Positions 17,434 to 26,166 of a stretch of 64,000 bases of DNA are shown here, piece by piece. A model generated the notes under the pieces. The model had not been told where the DNA came from. It saw only the letters and a program-made list of their open reading frames with translations, and did no database searches. Position 1 is the first letter of the stretch. Each line of letters opens with the position of its first letter. Source of the stretch: Deltaproteobacteria bacterium (GTDB lineage Bacteria; Desulfobacterota; Desulfomonilia; UBA1062); contig JAHDKO010000050.1 in assembly GCA_018436855.1 (NCBI GenBank), forward strand, positions 62,001 through 126,000, in the 5' to 3' direction. The position numbers and the translations under genes are program-made.

Positions 17434-19953
17434 CTAGAGCGACTCATGGCTGATCCTCGCGATCACCTCGTTCTGCAGCTCGCGGCCGATGGCGGTGAAA
17501 TAGGCGTTGTATCCCGTGATCCTCACCAGAAGCGACTGATACTCCTCGGGCCGCCTCTGGGCATCGTGCAGCATGGCCGCGTCGATCATGTTGATCTGGA
17601 GCGAGGTCCCTCCCTGCTCGAGGCTCCCTTTGAGAAAGGCCTTGAACTTCTCCTTGTGCTCCGGGTCCCTGAGCAGCGACGGGCTCATGGAGATGGTGTG
17701 GCTCGCGCCGTTGGGCAGGCAGTTGAGGTAGCCGCCCCAGTCTCCGGGCCCGCTCTCCGCCTTGCCGCCCAGGGCCTTGCCCACCGAGTTCATGTTTGCC
17801 GTGGGGCCGTTGATGTCGGCCCCGCTCACCGGGCAGATGGCGTTTGACAGGAATCTCCCCTTCGGCCTCCCGTCAGGGCTTGCCGGCAGGATGAACCCGT
17901 CGCCAACCCAGTAGTTCCAGCTGAGCATCCCGGGCCTGAACTGCCTGCCGGTCGAGCGGGTCTTGTGCTTCCACGTCTCCTCGCACCACAGATCCATGAC
18001 GGCCCGGGCCATGGCGTCCGCCCTGTCGTCGTCACGACCGTACTTGGGCGCCTTGTACGTGGCTGAAGCCTGGAGCTTCTCGAAGCCCTGCCAGTTGGAT
18101 TTGAGCGCATCGACCAGCTCCTGAAGCGTGCACTGCTTTGTATCGTACACCAGGTGTCTGATGGCAAGCAGGCTGTCCACCGTGGTGGCGAAGGTCACGG
18201 CCTCGAGCGTGGTGAAGTTGAGCTCGGCCCCTCCCCGGGTAATGTCTGTTCCCTTCTCCGCGCACCCCTTCACCAGGCAGGACACATAGGGCGTTGGACA
18301 GAACCGGGCCCGGATCGACTCGGATTTTTCGTAGAGTTCCACGCATCGCTCGATGATGTGTTTCGTCTGCCGGGCATAGGCGCTCCAGAAGCCGTCCCAG
18401 GTTGTCAGCGACGCGGGTTCGCCGGTCCGGGGGCCGGCCTGCCGCACCTTCTCGCGTTTGCCCGTGATGGGGTCGACAAAATCGAAGAAATCCCTCCCGT
18501 CGTTCAGGGCAAGCTCCACGGCTTTGAGCAGGTTGAGGTTGTTGTCCACGGTCCCGGAGCGGTCGTTGCCCGCCATGGTGTTTTCCAGGCAGCCAACCGG
18601 TGCATAGTCGTGCACGTTGTCCTCGTTGATGAGGTGCTCAACGCGGGCCTTTTTCGCCTCCCGCATCATGCCCGCCATGGACCGCTCGTCGAAGTTGAGC
18701 AGAAAGGGCGAGCCCTGGCTCGTGGAGACCATGTCGACCACCTTGTCGAGAAGCTCCTCCGGGCTCCCCTTGTGGAGCCGGATGTTGGGTTTGGGCTCCA
18801 GGATGGGCGAGAGCTCGTCGATCACCTCGAGCATGGCATAGGTCAGGTCGTTGGTCATGTCGCTGCCGCCCCTGCCCATGCCCGAGAGGGTGACGAGCTG
18901 GCCGTAGCCCGAGGTGATGCCCATGTTCCCGATCCGGATCATGGCGTCGTAGACCGTGTTTGCGTGAATCCAGAAGCACTTGAGGATCTCCTTGCCGAAC
19001 TCCCGGTCCATGCCCTGCGCGATCGAGTGCTCCCAGTAGGGGTGCAGATACTGGTCGATCCTGCCGAAGGACACACCCGGACCCGGATAGTTCTCATCGC
19101 TCATGACGAGCATGTGGGTGATCCACAGCGCCTGCACGGCCTCCCAGAACGTGCGCGCCGGCTCCCAGGGGACATGACGGAGGTTTTCAGCCATCAGGAC
19201 GAGCTCGTTTTTCCTCGGCAAGTCCTGTTCCTCCCCCGCGAGTTTCTTGCAGAGCCGGGCATACTTCCCGGCCAGGTCCCGGGGCATGGTGGCCGCGGTC
19301 ATCATGGCGCGGAGCTGCGCACCCGTGCTCCCCTTCTTCTCTTTTGCGTCCAGAAACTCGTAGCGGCGCCTGATGTCCTCGTATATTCCCTTCCAGCCAA
19401 GGTTCAGGACCCGCTCGTACCCCGGAATGAGATGGCCCGAGGTGGCGCCGGAGTTGCCGTAGCCGTGGTCGTGGAACCACTTCATGGACGCCCGTGCGCC
19501 CTTTCCGCCATAGATGAGCCGGTCGCGCTGCCTTGCTTCATTTTTCGTCCAGCACATGGAGGTCTGGACATTGAAGCGGCCGCCTGCGATGAGGTCCCCG
19601 GGCAGGATCTCGCAGGGAACATGGTTCACCATCACCTCCCGGATGAACCATGCCCTGCGTTCGGGCAGGCTCCAGGTCCAGAAGGCGGGATCCGGCTTCA
19701 CGGTATGCGCGGCCTGCTGCATGGAGGATCGGAAGGTCTGGAGAAAGGCATAGGTTTCGGGCACGATGTAAAAGGTCATCTCGTCGAACTGCACGTCCCA
19801 AGGCATGCCCGTGCCCCAGGCCGTGAACTCGTTGTTCCACGCGCGGCTTGCCCCCTGGAAGTAATAGTCGCGGAGCCACCGGATCCGCGGAGAAAGATTT
19901 TTCGGTTTCTTGACCTTTTTGCCCGGGTCATCGAGCGCATCTGCCATTGCCAT
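17434..19953 (-). CDS. Glycyl radical enzyme (PFL superfamily), substrate unknown
   Basis: 839 aa, about the usual length. The radical glycine is Gly814 in RITGYNAYF near the C-terminus. The active-site cysteine is Cys455 in PVGCLENT; the Glu two residues later (457) is the C-x-E arrangement found in the dehydratase, decarboxylase and C-X lyase branches rather than in pyruvate formate-lyase with its Cys-Cys pair. The N-terminal 60 residues (RIRWLRDYYFQGASRAWNNEF) and the sequence after the active cysteine do not match the glycerol, choline, isethionate or hydroxyproline enzymes as I remember them. No small subunit gene is present, arguing against 4-hydroxyphenylacetate decarboxylase and benzylsuccinate synthase. 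It is followed by its activase and preceded by a GntR regulator; strictly anaerobic function is expected. Confidence 0.9.
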   Translation of the reverse strand: MAMADALDDPGKKVKKPKNLSPRIRWLRDYYFQGASRAWNNEFTAWGTGMPWDVQFDEMTFYIVPETYAFLQTFRSSMQQAAHTVKPDPAFWTWSLPERRAWFIREVMVNHVPCEILPGDLIAGGRFNVQTSMCWTKNEARQRDRLIYGGKGARASMKWFHDHGYGNSGATSGHLIPGYERVLNLGWKGIYEDIRRRYEFLDAKEKKGSTGAQLRAMMTAATMPRDLAGKYARLCKKLAGEEQDLPRKNELVLMAENLRHVPWEPARTFWEAVQALWITHMLVMSDENYPGPGVSFGRIDQYLHPYWEHSIAQGMDREFGKEILKCFWIHANTVYDAMIRIGNMGITSGYGQLVTLSGMGRGGSDMTNDLTYAMLEVIDELSPILEPKPNIRLHKGSPEELLDKVVDMVSTSQGSPFLLNFDERSMAGMMREAKKARVEHLINEDNVHDYAPVGCLENTMAGNDRSGTVDNNLNLLKAVELALNDGRDFFDFVDPITGKREKVRQAGPRTGEPASLTTWDGFWSAYARQTKHIIERCVELYEKSESIRARFCPTPYVSCLVKGCAEKGTDITRGGAELNFTTLEAVTFATTVDSLLAIRHLVYDTKQCTLQELVDALKSNWQGFEKLQASATYKAPKYGRDDDRADAMARAVMDLWCEETWKHKTRSTGRQFRPGMLSWNYWVGDGFILPASPDGRPKGRFLSNAICPVSGADINGPTANMNSVGKALGGKAESGPGDWGGYLNCLPNGASHTISMSPSLLRDPEHKEKFKAFLKGSLEQGGTSLQINMIDAAMLHDAQRRPEEYQSLLVRITGYNAYFTAIGRELQNEVIARISHESL

Positions 19954-19969
19954 GGCACACCTCCTTTTT

Positions 19970-20695
19970 TTACGGGCGGGAAAGCAGTGTTCTCAGGCGC
20001 TGCTCGCCGTGGGCGAGGGTCTCGGTCATGATTGCCGCCGCCTGTTTCGGGTTCTGTTTTTCGACCGCCGCAAGCAGCCTCCGGTGGAACCGGAGTATTG
20101 CGGGGATCACCTCCGGATCGGAGAAGAAGAGCGAGGTAAAGTTCATGTACACCGGCCTGAACGAGTTGATGAGCATGGGATAGACGAGGTTTCCCGACGC
20201 GATCCCCATGGTGAGGTGAAACTCGAAGTCCAAGGCGGTGACCTTCTCGATATGGCGGGGGTCGGCCGACTCCTCGGCATTCACGATACCGCGAAAGACT
20301 TCAAGATGCTCGTCCGTGCGGTTGAGTGCGGCGAGACGGGCGGTCTCGTTCTCCACCAGGGCCCTCACCCGGATGAGGCTCTCCAGCAGCTCGGGATCCA
20401 GGCCGCCGCGCTGGAAATTGACGAGCGACTCCAGGATGGCGAGCGAGCCCTCCTTCCGGTAATCGCTCACCACGGCGCCCGCCCGGGGCCTGAGCTTCAC
20501 CAGCCCCTTGGCGGCCAGCTCCACGAGCCCCTCGTGCACAACGGGCCTGCTCACCCCCAGCTGGAGCGCCAGCTCGCGCTCGGGGGGCAGCTTCTGGCCG
20601 ATGGCAAGCCTGCCCGTGAGGATCAGATCTTCGAACCGCGAGATGAACACCTGTTTCAGGCTCTCGGTCTTGAGCGGCTTCAGCATGTCCTTCAT
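19970..20695 (-). CDS. GntR family regulator, FadR (FCD) subfamily
   Basis: 241 aa. N-terminal winged helix: IGQKLPPERELALQLGVSRPVVHEGLVELAAKGLV (about residues 34-68). The C-terminal FCD domain is all-helical, with the DFEFHLTMGIASGN metal-binding helix (Asp and His) and a later LRFHRRLL histidine, so a carboxylate ligand bound through a metal ion is likely. The ATG at 20695 is used rather than the preceding TTG because GGGGGA lies four bases upstream. It ends 17 bases before the glycyl radical enzyme gene on the same strand, so it is probably the regulator of that operon and of itself, through the palindrome at 20711-20730. Confidence 0.9.
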   Translation of the reverse strand: MKDMLKPLKTESLKQVFISRFEDLILTGRLAIGQKLPPERELALQLGVSRPVVHEGLVELAAKGLVKLRPRAGAVVSDYRKEGSLAILESLVNFQRGGLDPELLESLIRVRALVENETARLAALNRTDEHLEVFRGIVNAEESADPRHIEKVTALDFEFHLTMGIASGNLVYPMLINSFRPVYMNFTSLFFSDPEVIPAILRFHRRLLAAVEKQNPKQAAAIMTETLAHGEQRLRTLLSRP

Positions 20696-20710
20696 CAAAT
20701 CCCCCTATTA

Positions 20711-20730
20711 TGCTGGTGGTATTACCAGCA
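20711..20730. promoter_or_regulatory. Palindromic operator of the glycyl radical enzyme operon
   Basis: A perfect 7-base dyad, TGCTGGT and ACCAGCA around a six-base spacer, centred about 25 bases before the regulator's start codon. The TGGT...ACCA core is the shape expected for a FadR-type GntR site. It lies just downstream of the predicted -10 box, where bound repressor would block initiation. Confidence 0.65.
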
Positions 20731-20733
20731 GCC

Positions 20734-20762
20734 ACAATACACCTGAATTGATGGTGGATCAA
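20734..20762 (-). promoter_or_regulatory. Sigma-70-type promoter of the gntR-glycyl radical enzyme operon
   Basis: On the minus strand TTGATC (20757-20762) is followed after 17 bases by TATTGT (20734-20739). Transcription would start within the palindromic operator. Confidence 0.5.
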
Positions 20763-20792
20763 GAAAATAATCTCTTTTAAGGCCTTCAGGCA

Positions 20793-20914
20793 CCTATCAA
20801 TGGTATGAACCTTATAACGGCAAGCCCTGGACCCTACTTCAAGCCGAAAAGCTTGAACTTTGAATGTGACCCCGCCTTCAAAGTCCTTCAGGAAGCGGAC
20901 TTTAGAAGGAGGAT
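20793..20914 (-). repeat. Dispersed intergenic repeat, copy 3 (inverted orientation)
   Basis: Reverse complement of copy 2, with only scattered substitutions and a few short differences. It contains the best-formed hairpin of the family: AAAGTCC and GGACTTT around a 10-base loop (about 20880-20904). The shared end block reads ATCAATGGTATGAACC on the + strand. It lies between the divergent gntR and FemAB-like genes, just upstream of the gntR promoter. Confidence 0.8.
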
Positions 20915-21148
20915 TCAACTTTCAGAAGTCGGAGTGCCCTTCAGTGCCGGGAGAAAGACCGGACCCCATGGGGGATACATAAAGCACGGCCAGGGAAGGG
21001 CGTCCTGCCGCAGGAGCTGCAAAACCGGATGGAGGGAGGATTGTGCGGACAGGCCTGCCTGCTATTATAAATGTGATATGCACGGCTCGACATGAAAGGC
21101 TCTTGGTGAGGGAGATAAGGCCCGGGGGGAAAGAGACGCGGCCGGACG

Positions 21149-22363
21149 GTGACCGGTACCCTGACGTTCGCGCGGGGGCTCGCAGGGCTGTGGCAAATCG
21201 TGAATCTCGAAGTAAGGACCAGAAAAGAGATCGGGAAAGAGGCCTGGAACGGTTTTGTCCGGGAGAGTGACGAGGCCTGGCTGTGGCACTGCTTTGACAT
21301 GCCGGAGCTGCGGGCTGTCTGGCCGGATTATCTCGACGCGAGCTTCGGGATCGAAGACCGGGACCATGGATGCCTTCTGGTTGCGATCGTGCCGTGCTTT
21401 GTCCATGAACGTCATTCCCTGAGCTCGGTAGGCGGGCCTGCACTTGCGAATCCGCTCGGAAGAAAACACCGGGGCAACATATACGAATGCATACGCGAAC
21501 ATCTCCTGGCTCTGGCGAGAGAAAAGAGGGTACACACGATCGGGCTTTCGCTTTCACCCCTTGCACCGGCGTACACCGGGGGGAACTGCCCTTTGGTGAA
21601 CCCCCTGCTGTTTCTGGGATGCGAAAATACCCTCACCCAGACGTTGATCGCAGATATCCGCAGCGGGAAGGATGCCCTGTGGCAAAAGATGGAAGGCCGC
21701 GCGCGGACCGCGGTGCGCAAGGCGGAAAAGGCAGGGGTGAGGGTCCGCGAGGCCGGCATGGATGAATCGGACACCTACTACAGGCTTCACTGTGAAACCT
21801 ACGACCGCACGGGTGTGCCTGCCCATCCCGAGGCATTTTTCAGAAAAATGTGGAAGAAATTCCTCTCCGACGGACGCTGCCGTGTCTGGTTTGCGGAGCA
21901 TGACGGCCGTGTGGTGGCTGCAGAGAACTTTGGGACCTTCAAAGACAGGGCCGTCTACTGGACAGGGGCTGCGAGCAGGCAAGGCCTGGAAGTGAGCGCG
22001 AATTCCCTCATCCAGTGGCAGGCTCTGAAGTGGATGGTGGAAAACGGCATCCAGTGGTACGAGACCGGCGAGGCATTCCCCAATATCCGGAAAGGAAAGC
22101 TCAGGGGCCTGAGTGATTTCAAGCAGAGCTTCGGGGGCACGCTCTTTCCCTTTTACAAGGGAATCATGAGGATACCGCGGGAAGATACTCGGGCAATGCT
22201 GCTGAAGGGATCGTTTGTTTCCTGGCTTCGAGCCACCCGGGATCTCCTCGTGCACTTGACCGGCACGGAGAGGGGAGGCGGGGTGGAGAGGGTCCTCGGG
22301 AAAATACACCGCGGGATGTCTTTTTCTCTCGGGAGAACGCCGGCAAGCGGAGGCAAGAGATGA
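21149..22363 (+). CDS. FemAB/GNAT-like acyltransferase (BioF2-like domain)
   Basis: About 404 aa. The C-terminal half has the GNAT/FemAB look: an Arg- and Lys-rich helix (GRARTAVRKAEKAGV), the CRVWFAEHDGRVVAAENFGTFKDRAVYWTGAAS strands, then ANSLIQWQALKWMVENGIQWYETGE and a G-L-S-D-F-K-Q-S-F-G-G motif typical of peptidoglycan or exopolysaccharide aminoacyl/acyltransferases. It likely transfers an aminoacyl or acyl group to a cell-envelope acceptor in the cytoplasm. The start is uncertain: GTG at 21149 or GTG at 21200 (giving MNLEVRTRKEIG), both with weak ribosome sites. Its stop overlaps the next gene by four bases (ATGA), so the two are co-translated. Confidence 0.8.
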   Translation: MTGTLTFARGLAGLWQIVNLEVRTRKEIGKEAWNGFVRESDEAWLWHCFDMPELRAVWPDYLDASFGIEDRDHGCLLVAIVPCFVHERHSLSSVGGPALANPLGRKHRGNIYECIREHLLALAREKRVHTIGLSLSPLAPAYTGGNCPLVNPLLFLGCENTLTQTLIADIRSGKDALWQKMEGRARTAVRKAEKAGVRVREAGMDESDTYYRLHCETYDRTGVPAHPEAFFRKMWKKFLSDGRCRVWFAEHDGRVVAAENFGTFKDRAVYWTGAASRQGLEVSANSLIQWQALKWMVENGIQWYETGEAFPNIRKGKLRGLSDFKQSFGGTLFPFYKGIMRIPREDTRAMLLKGSFVSWLRATRDLLVHLTGTERGGGVERVLGKIHRGMSFSLGRTPASGGKR

Positions 22364-22854
22364 ACACGCGCACAGACAGGGTTATCCGCGAGCAGCTTCT
22401 CGCCCTCCTGGAGGGGGGCAACGCCCACATGGGCTTTGACGATGCGGTTGAGGGTTTTCCCCTGGACAGGATCAACACCCCGGTGCCCCAAGGCAGCTAT
22501 CTCGTCTGGCACCTGCTTTTCCACATGCGGGTAGTCCAGTGGGATATTCTGGAGTTTATCAGGAACCCCGGCCACGTGTCCCCGGATTTTCCCGGCGGCT
22601 ACTGGCCCCGCCCCGGCGAGCAGGCGCGCCCTGCCGTATGGGAGGAGATCGCGAACAGGTTCAGGGACGATCTCGAAGCGCTGAAGAATCTGGTCCGCGA
22701 CCCCGGGACCGATTTTTTCAGCCCCATCCCCCACGCAAGGGACTATACCATGCTGAGGGAGATTCTCCTGGCGGCGGACCACAACGCCTTTCACGTAGGA
22801 GAGCTTGTCTGCCTCAGGCGGGTCCTGAACCTGAATCCGGTGAAGGAGTACTGA
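22360..22854 (+). CDS. DinB family protein
   Basis: 164 aa four-helix-bundle protein of the DinB/YfiT type. The three metal-ligand histidines can be placed in VWHLLFHMRVVQWDI and AADHNAFHVGEL. The family includes thiol-dependent transferases as well as many proteins of unknown role. It starts within the stop codon of the FemAB-like gene, so it is probably functionally linked to it. Its 3' end lies 50 bases from the truncated end of the U32 pseudogene on the opposite strand. Confidence 0.85.
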   Translation: MNTRTDRVIREQLLALLEGGNAHMGFDDAVEGFPLDRINTPVPQGSYLVWHLLFHMRVVQWDILEFIRNPGHVSPDFPGGYWPRPGEQARPAVWEEIANRFRDDLEALKNLVRDPGTDFFSPIPHARDYTMLREILLAADHNAFHVGELVCLRRVLNLNPVKEY

Positions 22855-22905
22855 GAAGGAGCGGCAAACCAGCCGGTGCGGGGCATGCCGGTGAGGTCGG
22901 GTGTA

Positions 22906-23331
22906 GGATCGCTCGCGCGCCAGGATCACCCGCTGAAACCCCACCTGCTCCAGAAAACGGATGTGGGCGGGTTCCATGTTGTACATCTGGGTGCTGGCGA
23001 TCAGGGGCAGCGGCGGGAGATGGAGCTCGAGCAGGCCGGTGTCCTGAATGATCAGCGCATCGACCCCGGCATCCCATGCGTCACGGGTGATTTTCCGGGC
23101 AGACTCAAGCTCGTGGTCGAAGAGAATGGTGTTCAGCGTCAGTTATACCCGCGCGCGATAGCGGAGGGCATGACGGGCGAGCCGCTCGATATCGGCCATG
23201 GGGTTGCCTGCAGCCGCACGGGCGCCGAAGGAGAGCCCTCCGATGTAGACCGCATCCGCCCCGTGGTCCACGGCGGTCTTTCCGCAGAGAAGGTCCCTGG
23301 CCGGCGCAAGAAGCTCAAGTGTTTTCATCAT
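22906..23331 (-). pseudogene. U32 family peptidase / RNA-hydroxylation protein, N-terminal fragment with nonsense codon
   Basis: Reading from 23331, the frame starts ELLAPARDLLCGKTAVDHGADAVYIGG, the unmistakable N-terminus of U32 peptidases (YdcP/RlhA/TrhP type). After 62 residues there is an in-frame TAA (23143-23145) where a tyrosine codon is expected. The same frame then continues as normal U32 sequence: LTLNTILFDHELESAR, DAGVDALIIQDTGLLEL, STQMYN..., and FLEQVGFQRVILARERS. Homology stops near 22906, about 140 of the usual 400 or more residues in, and the frame runs on antisense to dinB. So the gene has both a nonsense change and loss of its C-terminal two thirds. Confidence 0.85.
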
Positions 23332-23437
23332 CGGGTTTGTGCTACACGCTCCCGCTCCATGACAATCACGAAAGCAGCATGCCGTCTCCTGCGGTTTTTG
23401 AAGGCGGGATCACTCAAGGCTCCGCCGAAAGGGCATC

Positions 23438-24442
23438 TTATTTCCCGCTGCACAGCGCGCTCAGTGCCTCCAGATCTTCCGGAGTAGGGTCGAGGCTCTC
23501 CGAGCGGTTGATCCTGTGCATGAGGGCGTCCGGGTTCTCGACATGACCCAGCCCCAGGGCGTGGCCGAGCTCGTGGGCAAGAAGCCTCACCAGATGATTT
23601 CGGTCACTGAAGTAGTAGACGGTGATGCTCTGATGACCGTTCCTCTTTTCGAAGCAACCTTCCTGGAACTCATCCGTAAGGGGTTTCCCGGTCGTTTTAT
23701 AGTTCACCACCTCGAGGTTCAGGCTCTGCGCGATCTGGTTGATGAGCGTGACCAGATCGTTCAGGGCCAGGGCCTCCCCGTCGAGCTCGTCTTTGCGTGA
23801 CTGCAGGGATTCGCGCTCTTGGTCGAGCTCTTGCCCGCACTCGTTCAGATCCCGGTAGACATCTTCCGTTACCCGGCCGCTCCGTGAAGCGGCCTTGTAC
23901 CGGGCATTGAGGTCGCTGACCCGTCCATGGTAGGCATCGATATCCTGCGTGAGGACGTCCCGGCGCTGCCTGAACTCGGCTTCCCGGGTGGTGAACCAGA
24001 GCTTCAGGGATTCATAATAGCTCCGGGTGTTCTCGATCTTCCCGGTGATGCCTCTGAGCCTGTCGGCCGTGGCCTGGCGGTAGTCATAGACGAGGTTGAT
24101 CTCCACCGCGCCGCTGTCGTCTTCCCTGAACAGGTCCCTGCCCGAGGCCTCTTCCCACACGGCTGCGGCCCGTTCGGCCGCCTCGGCCACCTCCCCGGCG
24201 CTCAGGCCGAACCGTGCGTCCACCGAGCCGATGCGGTAGGTAACGGGCTCGGAACAGGGGTTCTCGGAGGGCAGGTAGATACCCGTCAGGAGCACGACGG
24301 TCAAAAATGCCCCCAGTGTCCAGAAGACGGGTCGCGACGATCCTTCACGCACAGCTCGCCTCGCTGCAGTATTCATACGGAATGATTTCGGAATCATCGC
24401 CCCGGGTCTTGAGCATGCGGCGTGTGAGGATGCACGGTTCAT
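23438..24442 (-). CDS. Matrixin-like metalloprotease with internal coiled coil
   Basis: 334 aa from the furthest ATG; in-frame ATGs at 24397 and 24376 are alternatives with equally weak ribosome sites. One membrane segment lies at about residues 40-58 (FWTLGAFLTVVLLTGIYL). The zinc site HELGHALGLGH (His290, Glu291, His294, His300) and a later Met-turn (ALMH) mark a metzincin. Between the early catalytic-domain strand (AVEINLVYD) and the zinc helix is a coiled coil of about 115 residues rich in Glu, Arg and Leu. The catalytic domain would face the periplasm. Substrate unknown. A secreted or envelope protease is a safe reading; matrixin is the closest family. Confidence 0.85.
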   Translation of the reverse strand: MNRASSHAACSRPGAMIPKSFRMNTAARRAVREGSSRPVFWTLGAFLTVVLLTGIYLPSENPCSEPVTYRIGSVDARFGLSAGEVAEAAERAAAVWEEASGRDLFREDDSGAVEINLVYDYRQATADRLRGITGKIENTRSYYESLKLWFTTREAEFRQRRDVLTQDIDAYHGRVSDLNARYKAASRSGRVTEDVYRDLNECGQELDQERESLQSRKDELDGEALALNDLVTLINQIAQSLNLEVVNYKTTGKPLTDEFQEGCFEKRNGHQSITVYYFSDRNHLVRLLAHELGHALGLGHVENPDALMHRINRSESLDPTPEDLEALSALCSGK

Positions 24443-24575
24443 GCCCGGCGGACCTGCCCGGCCATGGACCTCGGGAATCCTGGAGCTTGCCCGGCACCGG
24501 AGGGACCGGCCGCTCCCCCAGTCCGTGGATGCCGGGTGAAAGCGGCGTGGACGAGGCGGTTGTTCTTCCCTTTTT

Positions 24576-24956
24576 TCACGGGTTGTCCGGTTCCTTCTTC
24601 CGGCGCTTGAGCTCGGCCTTGACGGCCTTTTTCTCCTGCTTCAGGCGCTCCTTGTCCCGCTTTTTCCCGATCTCTTCCGGCTCAAGGCGATCTGCACCGG
24701 AAATCGATCCGCTGGCCGGCCCATCGTCACCCGGGAGCGTCGATTCCCGGTCGCCCGGTCCCCCATCGGCAGGATCCGTGCCTCCGGACGCCCCACGGCG
24801 GGCCGGATCCGGCCTGCCGGCCTGCGTTTCACGCGTGTTCTTCAGGCGGGAGATGATCTGTATCCCGAGATACTTGCCGAAATACCCTACGAACCCCGCC
24901 GCAAAGACAAGCACCATCCATTTCAGCACTTCGAGCACGAACCAGTTTCCGTCCAT
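24576..24956 (-). CDS. Single-pass membrane protein with charged tail, unknown function
   Basis: About 126 aa from an ATG preceded by AAGGGACGG. One membrane helix (residues about 8-28: VLKWMVLVFAAGFVGYFGKYLG), a disordered Gly/Pro/Asp linker, then a highly charged Lys/Glu/Arg helix (KKRDKERLKQEKKAVKAELK) that could be a short coiled coil. Topology would put the charged tail in the cytoplasm. No family recognised. It is upstream of the matrixin-like gene on the same strand, 133 bases apart. Confidence 0.6.
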   Translation of the reverse strand: MDGNWFVLEVLKWMVLVFAAGFVGYFGKYLGIQIISRLKNTRETQAGRPDPARRGASGGTDPADGGPGDRESTLPGDDGPASGSISGADRLEPEEIGKKRDKERLKQEKKAVKAELKRRKKEPDNP

Positions 24957-25270
24957 CCGTCCCTTGTACACCATTCTCCTTCCGCCATCCATGGTATTTC
25001 CCGGTGTATTGAGAATCTCCTTTCCCGGGTTATACTGAATTTCAGGCTGGTTTTCTCCCTTTCATTCATGAGGATCACGCTTCCGCACCACGACCTCCCC
25101 CCCCGGTCCCGGGCAGGGCATGGCCCTCTCCCGTTTCTCGCTCCATTTTCCAGGAGGCCGGGGAAGAGGAGAACCGTCCGTTCGCTGAATCCGGGAGTGA
25201 AGCCTGAGCGGAGCGGGTTTTTCAACTGGCAGGTGAACCGGCGATCAAGGAAGTGAGCGAGGAGGTCGTT

Positions 25271-26005
25271 ATGAGAAGGGCGTTGTGTGTATCCATGTGC
25301 TTGGTCTTTCTGGCGTGCGGGTTCCTGGGATGCGACGACGATGAAACCACCCTGGTGAACAATTATTACACGGGCCTGCGGGTGATCCATGCCGGCTACG
25401 ATACACCGCCCGTTGCGGTGTTCCTCAATAATGGGCTGGCCATCGAATCACTGGAGTATGGTGAGAGCTCGGGATATGCCTCCATACTCTCCGATGTCTA
25501 TAATATCGATGTAACCCCTGCCAATGATGAAACCACGCTGCTGATCTCGATTGAAAATCTCGTTCTCATGCCGCTGGACATCATCACCATCTTTGCCGTG
25601 GGAGAGCAGGCGGACATCCGGCCGCTCATAGCGGAGGATTCCCGGTACCTGCTCGACGACCGCGCCCGGGTCCGGTTCGTTCACGCGGTTCCTGACGCCC
25701 CGGCGATAGACTTGAAGGTCGATGCGGGTGACGGCACCCAGGTGTTCAGCAGCGTCGCCTTCCCGGAAGTCACCGATTATGCCGGTCTGGTCCCGGACAG
25801 CTATGTCTTCGTGGTCACCACAGCAGGAGACACGGTCCCCCTGGCAACTTTCGAGGACATCGTTCTCGAGACCGGGACGATCTACACCATACTTGCACTG
25901 GGCACCCTGGAGGGTGACGATGCATATGATTTCACGGTGCGGGTCTTCACCGACAACGAGGAGGGCATCCGGTCCGTGGATCTGGTTCCTGTGGTCATGG
26001 AATGA
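25271..26005 (+). CDS. DUF4397 domain lipoprotein (first of tandem pair)
   Basis: 244 aa. Signal peptide with two possible lipobox cysteines (FLAC at 16, FLGC at 21), followed by an acidic stretch. The mature part holds two DUF4397-type immunoglobulin-like repeats, each opening with a (V/F)IHAxxDTPPV or VRFVHAVPDAPAID block. Members are surface or periplasmic beta-sandwich proteins of unknown ligand. The ATG is chosen over an upstream GTG because GAGGAGG stands right before it. The downstream gene is a close relative with the same upstream bases, so the pair is a tandem duplication. Confidence 0.85.
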   Translation: MRRALCVSMCLVFLACGFLGCDDDETTLVNNYYTGLRVIHAGYDTPPVAVFLNNGLAIESLEYGESSGYASILSDVYNIDVTPANDETTLLISIENLVLMPLDIITIFAVGEQADIRPLIAEDSRYLLDDRARVRFVHAVPDAPAIDLKVDAGDGTQVFSSVAFPEVTDYAGLVPDSYVFVVTTAGDTVPLATFEDIVLETGTIYTILALGTLEGDDAYDFTVRVFTDNEEGIRSVDLVPVVME

Positions 26006-26166
26006 GTTATCAATCTCCTTTTCGGGATGGCTGCACAATGCCTGTTTGCACGGTGGCCGGACCGGGGGATCACCCGGTCTGTTGAGGAAGGTGCCTGCGC
26101 TGACTGCGGCTGCCGATGCATGCCGGCCTGCAAACGTGAGGGGTGTTTGAAAACGAGGAGGTCGTT

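Noticed and set aside
18154-20031. Open + strand frame of 625 codons across the glycyl radical enzyme gene
   Set aside because: Antisense to a gene with intact catalytic motifs; no protein-like pattern.
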